64,000 nt of DNA from contig NZ_VCEI01000011.1 of NCBI RefSeq assembly GCF_005860765.1, forward strand, positions 62,001-126,000, given 5' to 3'. Below, piece by piece: positions 52,891 through 63,311 of this stretch. The DNA is from Dyadobacter sediminis. GTDB lineage: Bacteria; Bacteroidota; Bacteroidia; Cytophagales; Spirosomataceae. The notes under the pieces were generated by a model, which was not told the DNA's origin, ran no database searches, and worked only from the letters and a program-made list of their open reading frames with translations. Every line of letters starts with the position of its first letter. The stretch's first letter is position 1. The position numbers and the translations under genes are program-made.

Positions 52891-55341
52891 ATGAAGTTCA
52901 GTTTATTTTTATTCTTCTCGTTGATTTTTTCCATAGCCGGCTTTTCGCAGCAGCCTTTGAAACTCTGGTACAATACACCTTCCGGCAAGACGTGGGAAAA
53001 TGCACTGCCGGTTGGAAACGGCCGGCTGGGCGCAATGGTGTACGGCAATGTTTCCGACGAGACCATCCAGCTCAATGAAGCTACCTTGTGGTCGGGCGGT
53101 CCAAACCGGAACGATAATCCCGCTGCACTGGCCGCATTGCCTGAAATCCGGAAACTGATTTTTGACGGAAAACAGAAAGAAGCCGAGAAGCTCGCCAATC
53201 AGGCCATCATTACCAAAAAATCGCATGGACAAATGTTCCAGCCGGTCGGCGAGCTGCATCTGGAATTTCCCGGACATGATCCTTATCAGAAATATTACCG
53301 CGAGCTGGACATTGAACGGGCGGTCGCCAGAACGACTTACGAAGTGGACGGCGTGACATTTACCCGTGAAGTCTTTTCTTCATTTCCGGATCAGGTCATT
53401 GTTGTGCGGCTGACTGCCGGCAAGCCGGGAAAACTGACTTTTTCAGCATTCTATTCCACGCTCCATAAACAGCCGAAAATTGAAATAGCGCCTGACGGAG
53501 AACTGACGCTTGCCGCCACGGCAGCGGATCATGAAGGCGTTAAGGGAATGGTGAAATTCAAGGCCATTACGCGCATCCAAACGGATGGCGGCAGCGTTTC
53601 GGCGAATGACAGCTCGCTTGTTGTGAAGGAAGCGGATGCTGCGACTATCTACATTTCTGTTGCGACCAGTTTTAAAAATTATCAGGATGTCAGCGGCGAT
53701 GAGCATGCATTGGCCGGTGGGTATCTGAAAAAGGCCGCTGCCAAATCCTATGCCTCTATGCTGAAAACGCATGTTGCTGCCTACCAGAACTATTTCAGCC
53801 GCGTCAGGCTGGACCTTGGCACAACCGATGCGGCGAACTTTCCTGTTGATGAACGCATCAAGAATTTCCGTCAGGCAAATGACCCTGCGCTGGTTGCATT
53901 GTACTATCAGTATGGCCGTTATCTGCTGATTTCCAGTTCGCAGCCCGGCGGGCAGCCGGCCAATCTGCAGGGAATCTGGAACAACAAGATGCAGCCGCCG
54001 TGGGACAGCAAATACACGATCAACATCAATGCGCAGATGAATTACTGGCCGGCTGAAAAAACCAATCTTTCGGAACTGCACGAGCCTTTTCTGAAAATGG
54101 TTACCGAGCTTTCCGAAACCGGACGGGAAACGGCGAAAGTAATGTACGGCGCAAGAGGCTGGATGGCGCATCACAATACCGACATCTGGCGGGCAACCGG
54201 CGCGATCGACGGGGCGTTCTGGGGCATGTGGATCGCAGGCGGCGGCTGGACAAGCCAGCATTTGTGGGAGCATTACCTGTATACCGGCGACAAAAATTTT
54301 CTTGCCAGAATATATCCGGTACTGAAAGGTTCGGCCACATTTTACGCAGATTATCTCGTAGAGCATCCCAAGTATCACTGGCTTGTGACCAATCCGGGCA
54401 GTTCACCCGAAAATGCACCCGCCGCGCACGAAGGCTCGTCGCTGGATGCCGGTACGACCATGGATAACCAGATTGCCTTTGATGTTTTCAGTTCGGCGAT
54501 ACGGGCAGCGGAAATCCTGAAAAAAGATGCTGCTTTTACGGACACGCTCCGGCAGATGCGCAAGCGGCTGCCGCCCATGCATGTCGGACAATACGGGCAG
54601 TTGCAGGAGTGGCTCGACGATGTGGACGATCCGGAAGACCAGCACCGCCACGTTTCCCATTTGTACGGATTGTTCCCGGCGGTACAGATTTCTCCATACC
54701 GCACACCCGAACTGTTTGCAGCAGCCCGCACTACGCTGACGCACCGCGGCGATGTGTCCACAGGTTGGAGCATGGGCTGGAAAGTAAACTGGTGGGCACG
54801 GTTGCAGGATGGAAACCATGCTTACAAACTGATTCAGGATCAACTGAGCCCGCCAAGCAAGCGGGGCGGCGGTACTTACAACAACCTTTTTGATGCGCAT
54901 CCGCCTTTTCAGATCGATGGCAATTTTGGATGCACGTCCGGCATTACCGAAATGCTCATGCAAAGTGCCGACGGCGCACTGCATCTGCTGCCTGCGCTGC
55001 CCGATGTATGGCCGGGCGGAAGCATCGGCGGACTGCTGGCGCAAGGCGGCTTCGAGCTGGTGAATATGCAGTGGAGCGGGTCCAGACTGACGAAAGCAGA
55101 AATACGGTCCAAGCTCGGAGGGAACCTTCGATTGCGCGTACCCAATGCATTGAAGCTGGCGAACGGCGGAACGCTGCAAAAAGCCTCCGGTGAAAATCCG
55201 AATGCATTTTACAAAACGGAAGTAACCGCCGAACCGGTTGTTTCACCCAAAGCAACCAAAGTACAGCCGGCACTTAAGGAGACACTGCTTTATGATCTGC
55301 CTACGCAGGCCGGGAAAGTATATCGTTTTGTAGCTGAATGA
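52891..55341 (+). CDS. Glycoside hydrolase family 95 (alpha-L-fucosidase/alpha-L-galactosidase)
   Basis: An 816-residue enzyme with signal peptide to about residue 20, matching GH95 end to end: N-terminal beta domain ([23 protein letters not shown]), linker, (alpha/alpha)6 barrel and C-terminal beta domain. Active-site features of the family are seen: the Asn pair in [11 protein letters not shown] (Asn378, Asn380), Glu507 in GSSPENAP as general acid, and Asp676 in QIDGNFG. GH95 enzymes release terminal L-fucose or L-galactose. With a xylanase, a GH43 and feruloyl-esterase-like domains next to it, alpha-L-galactose caps of corn-type glucuronoarabinoxylan are a sensible substrate. This is inference from known Bacteroides loci. 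Confidence 0.92.
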   Translation: MKFSLFLFFSLIFSIAGFSQQPLKLWYNTPSGKTWENALPVGNGRLGAMVYGNVSDETIQLNEATLWSGGPNRNDNPAALAALPEIRKLIFDGKQKEAEKLANQAIITKKSHGQMFQPVGELHLEFPGHDPYQKYYRELDIERAVARTTYEVDGVTFTREVFSSFPDQVIVVRLTAGKPGKLTFSAFYSTLHKQPKIEIAPDGELTLAATAADHEGVKGMVKFKAITRIQTDGGSVSANDSSLVVKEADAATIYISVATSFKNYQDVSGDEHALAGGYLKKAAAKSYASMLKTHVAAYQNYFSRVRLDLGTTDAANFPVDERIKNFRQANDPALVALYYQYGRYLLISSSQPGGQPANLQGIWNNKMQPPWDSKYTININAQMNYWPAEKTNLSELHEPFLKMVTELSETGRETAKVMYGARGWMAHHNTDIWRATGAIDGAFWGMWIAGGGWTSQHLWEHYLYTGDKNFLARIYPVLKGSATFYADYLVEHPKYHWLVTNPGSSPENAPAAHEGSSLDAGTTMDNQIAFDVFSSAIRAAEILKKDAAFTDTLRQMRKRLPPMHVGQYGQLQEWLDDVDDPEDQHRHVSHLYGLFPAVQISPYRTPELFAAARTTLTHRGDVSTGWSMGWKVNWWARLQDGNHAYKLIQDQLSPPSKRGGGTYNNLFDAHPPFQIDGNFGCTSGITEMLMQSADGALHLLPALPDVWPGGSIGGLLAQGGFELVNMQWSGSRLTKAEIRSKLGGNLRLRVPNALKLANGGTLQKASGENPNAFYKTEVTAEPVVSPKATKVQPALKETLLYDLPTQAGKVYRFVAE

Positions 55342-55352
55342 CTTTTGTCTGA

Positions 55353-57308
<1,956 letters not shown>

Positions 57309-57343
57309 ATATAGCTTAAAGGTATTACTTCTATCAAAAAACA

Positions 57344-58429
57344 ATGAAAAAATCAACTGTACTGAGTATGCTGATCTTTGGTTTTGGCCTGCCGGTTATG
57401 CTGCCGCATGCTGTAAACGGACAAGCTAAAAAGACTCTAAAAGAGGCTTACAAAGATTATTTTCCGATCGGTGTGGCGGTGTCTCCAAGAAGCCTGACCG
57501 GCCCTGACGCTGAACTGATTACCCGGCAATTCAGCAGCGTGACGCCGGAGAATGCCATGAAAATGGGCCCCATCCATCCCGAAGAAAACCGTTACAACTG
57601 GCAGGATGCGGATGCAATTGTGGCTTTTGCGCAAAAGAACGGCATGAAAGTACGAGGCCATACCTTATGCTGGCATAACCAAGCGCCCAAATGGTTTTTT
57701 ACAGACACGGAAGGAAAACAGGTAAGCCGAGAACAGCTGCTGGAACGTCTGAAAAAGCATATTGATGAAGTAGCCGGCCGGTACAAAGGCAAAGTATATG
57801 CGTGGGATGTCGTAAACGAGGCTGTGCCGGACACCAGCACAAGCATTTACCGGAAGTCGAAATTTTATGAAATCATCGGGGAAGATTACATTGAAAAAGC
57901 ATTTGAATATGCCCATGCCGCTGACCCGGATGCCAGGCTGTTTTACAATGATTACAATACCGAAAACGCCGAAAAAAGGGAGAAGATATTTCAGCTTCTG
58001 AAAAAACTCAAGTCTAAAAATGTTCCGGTTCACGGCGTGGGGCTGCAGGGGCACTGGTCTATTAATGAACCTACTGCGGCGGAACTGGAAAAATCCATTT
58101 CGCAGTTTGCCAGTCTGGGACTGGAAGTGCAGATTACGGAACTGGATGTTTCCGTGCATCCGAAAGAACATGAGCGGCGTGAAAAAAAAGCATCGGACAA
58201 TGGTGTACTGACGCCCGAAATGGTCACCAAACAAACCGCCCAGTACAAAATGCTTTTTGATGTTTTCAGAAAATACAAAGGCACGCTCACCGGCGTTACG
58301 TTCTGGAATGTGTCCGACAAAACCACTTGGCTGGACAACTTTCCGGTGCCCGGACGCAAGGATTATCCGTTGTTGTTTGATCAGGACTACCAATCCAAAC
58401 CGGCATTTGACAAGGTAATCGACTTTTAG
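57344..58429 (+). CDS. Endo-1,4-beta-xylanase, glycoside hydrolase family 10
   Basis: A 361-residue single-domain GH10 xylanase with signal peptide to about residue 27. The TIM-barrel landmarks are PIGVAVSPRSL, VTPENAMKMGPIHP, VRGHTLCWHNQAP, acid/base Glu159 in WDVVNEAVPD and nucleophile Glu266 in QITELDVS. No carbohydrate-binding module or lipobox is present, so it is probably periplasmic or secreted and acts on soluble xylan fragments. It is the last gene of the plus-strand enzyme cluster. It defines xylan as the likely target of the whole locus. Confidence 0.95.
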   Translation: MKKSTVLSMLIFGFGLPVMLPHAVNGQAKKTLKEAYKDYFPIGVAVSPRSLTGPDAELITRQFSSVTPENAMKMGPIHPEENRYNWQDADAIVAFAQKNGMKVRGHTLCWHNQAPKWFFTDTEGKQVSREQLLERLKKHIDEVAGRYKGKVYAWDVVNEAVPDTSTSIYRKSKFYEIIGEDYIEKAFEYAHAADPDARLFYNDYNTENAEKREKIFQLLKKLKSKNVPVHGVGLQGHWSINEPTAAELEKSISQFASLGLEVQITELDVSVHPKEHERREKKASDNGVLTPEMVTKQTAQYKMLFDVFRKYKGTLTGVTFWNVSDKTTWLDNFPVPGRKDYPLLFDQDYQSKPAFDKVIDF

Positions 58430-58451
58430 ATGCAGTTCGAATTGCGCCCAG

Positions 58452-58497
58452 TTTTTACGGAATTATGCATGAAAATTACCCAGCTATTCCGTAAAAA
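58452..58497. repeat. Inverted repeat with 12-bp arms after the GH10 gene
   Basis: TTTTTACGGAAT (58452-58463) and ATTCCGTAAAAA (58486-58497) are perfect inverted arms with a 22-bp loop, lying between two converging genes. As the 3' arm ends in A rather than T on either strand, it is not a standard intrinsic terminator. A protein-binding site or a processed RNA stem is possible. Confidence 0.6.
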
Positions 58498-58564
58498 TCC
58501 TTTAACCCTGTCTGGCAATTAAATAGCTTCCAGTCTGTAATAATCAAAAAATATCATAAATTTA

Positions 58565-58750
58565 TTATGGCCTGTTTACTGAGTCCGCCACGATGGAGTC
58601 AGGTTCTATTTGGGTCTGCGTTTTATCAAGACTGCTTGAATCCATGCTTTCACTGATGCCATCATCATGCTTGCTGCTGTTGCATGAAGCCTGACCTAAA
58701 AGCAAACCTGCGCCCACCAAGAGAAATAATATTTTGCTGAGTTTCATCAT
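58565..58750 (-). CDS. Very small lipoprotein
   Basis: A 61-residue protein consisting of a lipoprotein signal peptide (KILFLLVGAGLLLGQASC, Cys23) and a short acidic, Ser/Asp-rich tail without a fold signature. The clear lipobox and codon use support it as real. Its role is unknown. It lies 76 bp behind the AraC regulator gene on the same strand. Confidence 0.6.
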   Translation of the reverse strand: MMKLSKILFLLVGAGLLLGQASCNSSKHDDGISESMDSSSLDKTQTQIEPDSIVADSVNRP

Positions 58751-58826
58751 TGTTTTTATGTTTAGATGGCTGGATATTAATTATATAAATATTATTCCAT
58801 TACCGGTTCAGCCAGCAGGAGTAATA

Positions 58827-59786
58827 TTACATAGCTGAATATTTCTTGGGCTTTAAACCGGTATACTGCTCGAACACTCTTGCAAAATGACTGAGGTTGG
58901 TAAATCCAAGCTGATAGCCAACTTCCGAGACCGTCAGCCGTTTTTCTCTGAGTAATTGTGCTGCTTTTTGCATTCTGCTCCACTGGTAATACTCAAAAAC
59001 GCCTTTACCGAATGTCTGTTTAAAAAGCTTCCGCAGTTTGGGTTCGCTCATGCCTGCTTCTCGCGCCAGTGCTGCAATATGGGGCGGCTGATCCGAATGC
59101 ATTTGCAAATGAGCCTTTACGGCATACAAGGCTTTAATGTCTTGGATGTGCATGGCGCTGGCGGGAACGGCCTCGCGCTGCATCAGTATCGCAAAGATAT
59201 AACAAAGCAGTTCCTCGCATTTCAGCCTGTAATATTGCCTTTCCATGCTTTCCGGAACCGGCTGATGAAGGAAGTCGCTGGCGGCATTGATGATTTCCGG
59301 GGAAATGCCTGATTCCAATACAAAGTTTTCCCGGGCTTCCAGAACGCTTGCTACAACCGGATGATCAATATGCCCGAACAACTGGTTGAGGTATTTTCTG
59401 GATGCGGCAATTGTCACACTTCCGAATGCAGTATGGGAAGGCATGGCCATAATGGTGGAAACAGCATGCCTGCAGATCAGCATATGGGCTTGTTCGGCCC
59501 GTAACGGTTCTTCCGGAAGTACCGGCGAAGGAAAAATTCCGCCCAGCATGAAAATAACGTCTTCCTGACCTTCGGCCAGTTCATTGGTCCGCTCAATAAA
59601 AATAGCCTCTTTGAGATGATAGTTCCGGATCATCATGCGGAGGTCGCTTCCCCATGAAAATCCTGTCAGATAACCCGCTCCTTTACTTTCGGGAATATGG
59701 ATAAACCGTCCGTTTACGGTGGCGCCTATAGCCATCGCAAATTCCTGCGTGATTCCGGTTCCTTTGTCTGTAATAGCTATTTTCAT
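58827..59786 (-). CDS. AraC family transcriptional regulator
   Basis: A 319-residue regulator with an N-terminal ligand or dimerisation domain of unassigned type and a C-terminal AraC double HTH (about 225-319). The first helix-turn-helix is HIAALAREAGMSEPKLRKLFKQTFG; the second contains RLTVSEVGYQLGFTNLSHFARVFEQYTGLKPKKYS. It is divergently transcribed from the TetX-like monooxygenase gene with a 94-bp gap, so it probably controls that gene and itself. The central part (AEQAHMLICRHAVS) is helical and without a known ligand motif. Confidence 0.9.
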   Translation of the reverse strand: MKIAITDKGTGITQEFAMAIGATVNGRFIHIPESKGAGYLTGFSWGSDLRMMIRNYHLKEAIFIERTNELAEGQEDVIFMLGGIFPSPVLPEEPLRAEQAHMLICRHAVSTIMAMPSHTAFGSVTIAASRKYLNQLFGHIDHPVVASVLEARENFVLESGISPEIINAASDFLHQPVPESMERQYYRLKCEELLCYIFAILMQREAVPASAMHIQDIKALYAVKAHLQMHSDQPPHIAALAREAGMSEPKLRKLFKQTFGKGVFEYYQWSRMQKAAQLLREKRLTVSEVGYQLGFTNLSHFARVFEQYTGLKPKKYSAM

Positions 59787-59821
59787 TTACGACTTTTTTT
59801 TGTAACAGTTGTGGCTATTTT

Positions 59822-59835
59822 ATACTCAAAAGTAT
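59822..59835. promoter_or_regulatory. Divergent control region: AraC-gene -7 box inside a small inverted repeat
   Basis: On the minus strand TACTTTTG (59834-59827) is an exact TAnnTTTG -7 box for the AraC gene, 40 bp upstream of its ATG. It lies within the inverted repeat ATACT-CAAA-AGTAT (59822-59835). A regulator bound there would block its own promoter. For the monooxygenase direction only a one-mismatch element (GAATTTTG, 59839-59846) is seen. Confidence 0.4.
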
Positions 59836-59880
59836 GCAGAATTTTGTCAGAGTTATAAAAACAACAGAACAGAGAAGCAT

Positions 59881-61050
59881 ATGTTACTGGAAAATAAACA
59901 AGTGGCCATAATAGGCGGCGGCCCGGGCGGTCTGACGCTCGCCAGACTTTTACAGCAGCAAGGCTGCATGGTGAATGTGTATGAACGCGATAGCGGACCG
60001 TATGTGCGCCAGCAAGGTGCTACGCTGGACCTGCATTACGAATCCGGGTTAAGAGCATTGGCCGAAGCCGGACTGATGGAAGCATTCAGGAAAAATTTCA
60101 GACCCGGTGCAGAAAGGGTTACCATCACGGATAACCATGCAGTAATTCACTATACCGAGCGCAACGAAGCGCCTGTTCAGGATTTAGAAAATGAACAGGC
60201 ACGACCGGAAATTGACCGTGGCCCGCTCCGTGACTTGCTCATTGCATCCCTGAAAGAAAATACCGTGGTGTGGAATTCAAGATTTGAAGCACTCCAGGCG
60301 AATGGAAAGGGCTGGGATATAATTTTTGAAAACGGGACTACGGTTTACGCGGACCTCGTCGTTGCGTCCGACGGAGCCAATTCCAGAGTCAGAAAGTACA
60401 TAACCGATATAGCGCGTATCTATTCCGGTGTTACCATTATCGAAGGCAATCTTTACAATGCTGCCGTCCATGCGCCGCATTTGTGGGAACTTACGAATGG
60501 AGGAAAAGTTTTTGCACACTGGAACGGCAAAACGATTGTCCTGAGTGCAAAAGGCGAAGGTTCGCTTTCCTTTTATACGATTACGGAAGAGCCGGAAGAT
60601 CTGCTAAAAACATCCGGCATTGATTTTACCGACCGCACGCAGGTTTTCAGCTGGTTCCGGCAGCGCTTCGCCGACTGGAGCGGGGACTGGCACGAAGTAT
60701 TCTCTTCCAGTGATTCCTACTTTGTTGCCCGTCCGCAATATTACTTTCCCAAAGATCAGTCGTGGCAAACGGTTCCGAACCTGACTGTCATCGGCGATGC
60801 GGCACATCAAACGCCGCCTTCCGGGGACGGCGTCAATCAGGCGATGCTTGATGCGCTGGAATTATACCAAGTACTTTGCCTGCAGGATTTTACATCCGTG
60901 CAGGAAGCACTTGCCTCGTATGAAAAAGAAATGCTCAGCAGAACTTCGGTAACGACGGAAGATGCTTCACAGCTCATACAATCCATGCTTTCGGAGAACA
61001 GTTTCCAGATTATGCTTGATTTCTTTGACAAGATAAAGGCAAGTATGTAA
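59881..61050 (+). CDS. TetX-like FAD-dependent monooxygenase
   Basis: A 389-residue flavoprotein monooxygenase close in length and motif order to TetX. It has the FAD motif QVAIIGGGPGGLTLARLLQQ, GATLDLHYESG, the PEIDR segment, a DG motif (VVASDGANSRVRK) and the second FAD motif TVIGDAAHQTPPSGDGVNQA. The ATG at 59881 matches the TetX-type N-terminus; the frame reaches back to 59809. By eye alignment the TetX tetracycline contacts Gln192, Arg213 and His234 correspond here to Glu188, Lys209 and Ser230. It is therefore a family member with a different pocket, and tetracycline inactivation should not be assumed. The divergent AraC regulator suggests inducible expression. Confidence 0.9.
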   Translation: MLLENKQVAIIGGGPGGLTLARLLQQQGCMVNVYERDSGPYVRQQGATLDLHYESGLRALAEAGLMEAFRKNFRPGAERVTITDNHAVIHYTERNEAPVQDLENEQARPEIDRGPLRDLLIASLKENTVVWNSRFEALQANGKGWDIIFENGTTVYADLVVASDGANSRVRKYITDIARIYSGVTIIEGNLYNAAVHAPHLWELTNGGKVFAHWNGKTIVLSAKGEGSLSFYTITEEPEDLLKTSGIDFTDRTQVFSWFRQRFADWSGDWHEVFSSSDSYFVARPQYYFPKDQSWQTVPNLTVIGDAAHQTPPSGDGVNQAMLDALELYQVLCLQDFTSVQEALASYEKEMLSRTSVTTEDASQLIQSMLSENSFQIMLDFFDKIKASM

Positions 61051-61083
61051 CGGTGCTATTTCCCTGAGCTGGATAGTATGATT

Positions 61084-61194
61084 GCTAGCGCCCGCGATTT
61101 TCACGCCCGTTGTACCGTCGGCAACCGAGCCCGAAATTTTCAGGGCAGCGGCCTGAAGGTGAAAAATCAAAAAGAGAGAAAATAAAGGTTCTGG
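61084..61194 (-). pseudogene. Remnant of a TonB-dependent receptor N-terminus
   Basis: Between the ABC ATPase gene and the monooxygenase the minus strand encodes, without an ATG, a signal-peptide-like segment (LFSLFLIFHLQAAA) directly followed by LKISGSVADGTTGVKIAGAS, the opening strands of a carboxypeptidase-regulatory-like domain as found at the start of TonB receptors. The frame then runs into the antisense of the monooxygenase gene without further similarity. I read it as the 5' scrap of a receptor gene lost by deletion at the monooxygenase boundary. It lies directly downstream of the ABC operon on the same strand. Confidence 0.5.
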
Positions 61195-61231
61195 TTACAG
61201 CTTCCTGTTTTGGAGTGAACAGCACCGGAAA

Positions 61232-61927
61232 TCAAACGGTCTTCAGGTACAGGCTTTCAAGTTCATTGGCAGAGATGGAAGCAGCCTCAATCACCGACTG
61301 CAGGTTGCCTTCCTTCATGATCCCGATCCGGCTGGCGACTTCTTTGGCCCTGAAAATATCATGGGTCGCCATCAGGATCGCCGTACCGTTTCCGGCAAGA
61401 GACCGGATGATCCGGGAAAATTCATTGGACGCTTTCGGGTCAAGGCCGCTGGTGGGTTCATCAAGCAGCAGTACTTTGGCTTTTTTAGCCACGGCAATGG
61501 CAATGCCTACTTTCTGCCGCATGCCTTTGGAGTAACCCGCCAGCCTTTGACCGAATGCCTTCGATTGCAGGCCTGCAGTTGCAAGCAGTTCGCCCAGTTC
61601 CTTTTCTGAATAATCAAAACCTGCCAGTGATGAAAAATATTTCAGGTTTTCAAGTCCGGTCAGGTTCGGGTAAAGCATGACTGTTTCCGGAATGTAGGCC
61701 AGGTACTTTTTGATTTCCTGGGGGTGTCCGGCAACGGATATGCCGTTAATCAATGCTGTACCTTCGGTTGGCTCTGTAAATCCCAGAAACAAATTGATCG
61801 TTGTGGTTTTTCCGGCTCCGTTCTGGCCGAGCAATGCAAAGATTTCTCCGGGTTGTATTTTCAGGTTCAGGCTGTTCAGGGCCGTGTGGCTTCCGTATCT
61901 TTTGGTAAGGTTTATGGCTTCAAGCAT
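61232..61927 (-). CDS. ABC transporter ATP-binding protein
   Basis: A 231-residue ABC ATPase: Walker A LGQNGAGKTTT (about 34-44), Q-loop region near AYIPETVMLYPNLTG, signature LAGYSKGMRQKVGIA (the LSGGQ variant YSKGM is typical of ABC-2 and drug-exporter subfamilies), Walker B VLLLDEPTSGLD and switch His in MATHD. Its start overlaps the end of the upstream permease gene by 8 bp. It powers the two DUF3526-type permeases encoded upstream on the same strand, forming an ABC-2-like exporter of unknown substrate. Confidence 0.93.
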   Translation of the reverse strand: MLEAINLTKRYGSHTALNSLNLKIQPGEIFALLGQNGAGKTTTINLFLGFTEPTEGTALINGISVAGHPQEIKKYLAYIPETVMLYPNLTGLENLKYFSSLAGFDYSEKELGELLATAGLQSKAFGQRLAGYSKGMRQKVGIAIAVAKKAKVLLLDEPTSGLDPKASNEFSRIIRSLAGNGTAILMATHDIFRAKEVASRIGIMKEGNLQSVIEAASISANELESLYLKTV

Positions 61928-63311
61928 TTGGAATGTCTTTGATCTGGATAAAGTTTCTTTGAAATAAAATCAGGGCAATCACCAGTGTACCCGCTGCCCA
62001 GCACAGGATTGCCAACAGGCCGCTGCGTACGGATTCATCGGTATACCGGACTGGCTCATAAGCCGGATAGCCCGCCCAGTCAATGCTTTCCGTTGGCGTT
62101 TCTTCAAAGATGAACGGATAAAAATATTCACGGATCTGCCGGTGATGCACTTTTACGGATTGCAGGTAGCGGATATGGCTGGTGAGGTCTGTATTGGCAA
62201 TCTTGTTCAGGGACTGCTGTGCCGCAATGACCGGGTTGAAACCGCCCATGCGTTCAGAAAGCGTTTGTCTTTGCCGTAATTTGTCAAAAAGCTTTTCAGA
62301 GGAACGGGCAGACTCCATGTCTCCCGAAAACTGCATGGCATAGTACCAGCCCGGCGAATAGCTGTCATCCGGTACCGGGTACTTGCGGTACTGCGGATAC
62401 ACGGCATAAAACTTTTCCATGGTCGGTTTTTTAGGTTCATCCCATTTGGCATGATAACCTTCCCGTTGCCGGATGGCTGTTTCTGTCGCTTCCGGCACGG
62501 GTATGCTGTTGTTGACCCAAATGTTTGCTGCTCCCGGAAAAAGGATGGCCAGGAAAATCCAGATGCAGACCAGCGCAGTGGCGTTAAACGCCGAGCTTTT
62601 CCCAAGGGCAACGACCATCATGGAAATCATAAACCAGAACAGTACATAAAGCATCAGCACGCTCAGCAGCTTAAAGGTCTGCAGGGAAACAGGAAGCTGC
62701 AATGTAATCGCAGCCATTGCAAATACCAGCAGCGTAATGACCAGAATGGTAATCAGTCGGACCAGCAGTTTGCCCGCAATGGCTGCACGGATGCTTCTGG
62801 TCGTAGTCCGGACCATTTTCCATACGCCGTTTTCCTGTTCTTCCGAAAACGCGTTGTAAGTGAATGCAATAATCAGCAGCGGGAAAAGGAATAAAAAGAC
62901 AAAGGATGCATCCAGGTTTCCGGCCAGCAAGGTAAGCGGGTTGGTCAGTTCGGAGTCGTAAAGCTGCCCTTCAATGGCCAGCATCTTGACTTTCAGCGTA
63001 AAAGGATTTACATCCCGTTGTCCGATCGAGAATTCAGCCCAGGGCGAAGCAGGATGGGTGGTGTAAAAAAACGGATAATAGGCCGTGGTTCCGGCGGCTT
63101 TCCCTGTTCCGTGTTCAACGATCTGCTGCAGATGGATTTTCTGGACGGCCGGTACCGAAGCAATGGTCTGCCGCTGACGGTTGATTACATGATGGCCATG
63201 GTAAAAGCTGTAAATGCCGATGAGCAGCAAGCTGGCAGCTCCGGTCAGCACGGTATTTCCCAGCAGGAAATTCTTGATTTCCAGTAGTAACACTTTCAGG
63301 TGGATGTTCAT
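61920..63311 (-). CDS. ABC transporter permease, DUF3526 / ABC-2 type
   Basis: A 463-residue inner-membrane permease from the ATG at 63309-63311, which overlaps the preceding gene's stop codon in an ATGA junction; the longer frame to 63371 lies within that gene. There is an N-terminal helix (about 19-38), a large periplasmic domain, helices near 140-160, 185-215, 225-250 and 260-280, a second soluble stretch (about 280-430), and a last helix near 435-455. The motif FSEEQENGVWKMVRTTTRS is that of ABC-2 permeases (EExxGTL-like element). It is encoded upstream of its ATPase. Confidence 0.88.
   Translation of the reverse strand: MNIHLKVLLLEIKNFLLGNTVLTGAASLLLIGIYSFYHGHHVINRQRQTIASVPAVQKIHLQQIVEHGTGKAAGTTAYYPFFYTTHPASPWAEFSIGQRDVNPFTLKVKMLAIEGQLYDSELTNPLTLLAGNLDASFVFLFLFPLLIIAFTYNAFSEEQENGVWKMVRTTTRSIRAAIAGKLLVRLITILVITLLVFAMAAITLQLPVSLQTFKLLSVLMLYVLFWFMISMMVVALGKSSAFNATALVCIWIFLAILFPGAANIWVNNSIPVPEATETAIRQREGYHAKWDEPKKPTMEKFYAVYPQYRKYPVPDDSYSPGWYYAMQFSGDMESARSSEKLFDKLRQRQTLSERMGGFNPVIAAQQSLNKIANTDLTSHIRYLQSVKVHHRQIREYFYPFIFEETPTESIDWAGYPAYEPVRYTDESVRSGLLAILCWAAGTLVIALILFQRNFIQIKDIPNA

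Noticed and set aside
53443-54378. 311-codon minus-strand open frame inside the GH95 gene
   Set aside because: Antisense shadow; the GH95 frame carries all family residues across this stretch.
59881-61050. Calling this gene a tetracycline resistance determinant
   Set aside because: Three substrate-contact positions of TetX are substituted and there is no mobile element or resistance context, so only family membership is claimed.
60967-61170. 67-codon minus-strand frame as an intact gene
   Set aside because: It begins with TTG, only its first part resembles a TonB-receptor start, and the rest is antisense to the monooxygenase; treated as a remnant instead.
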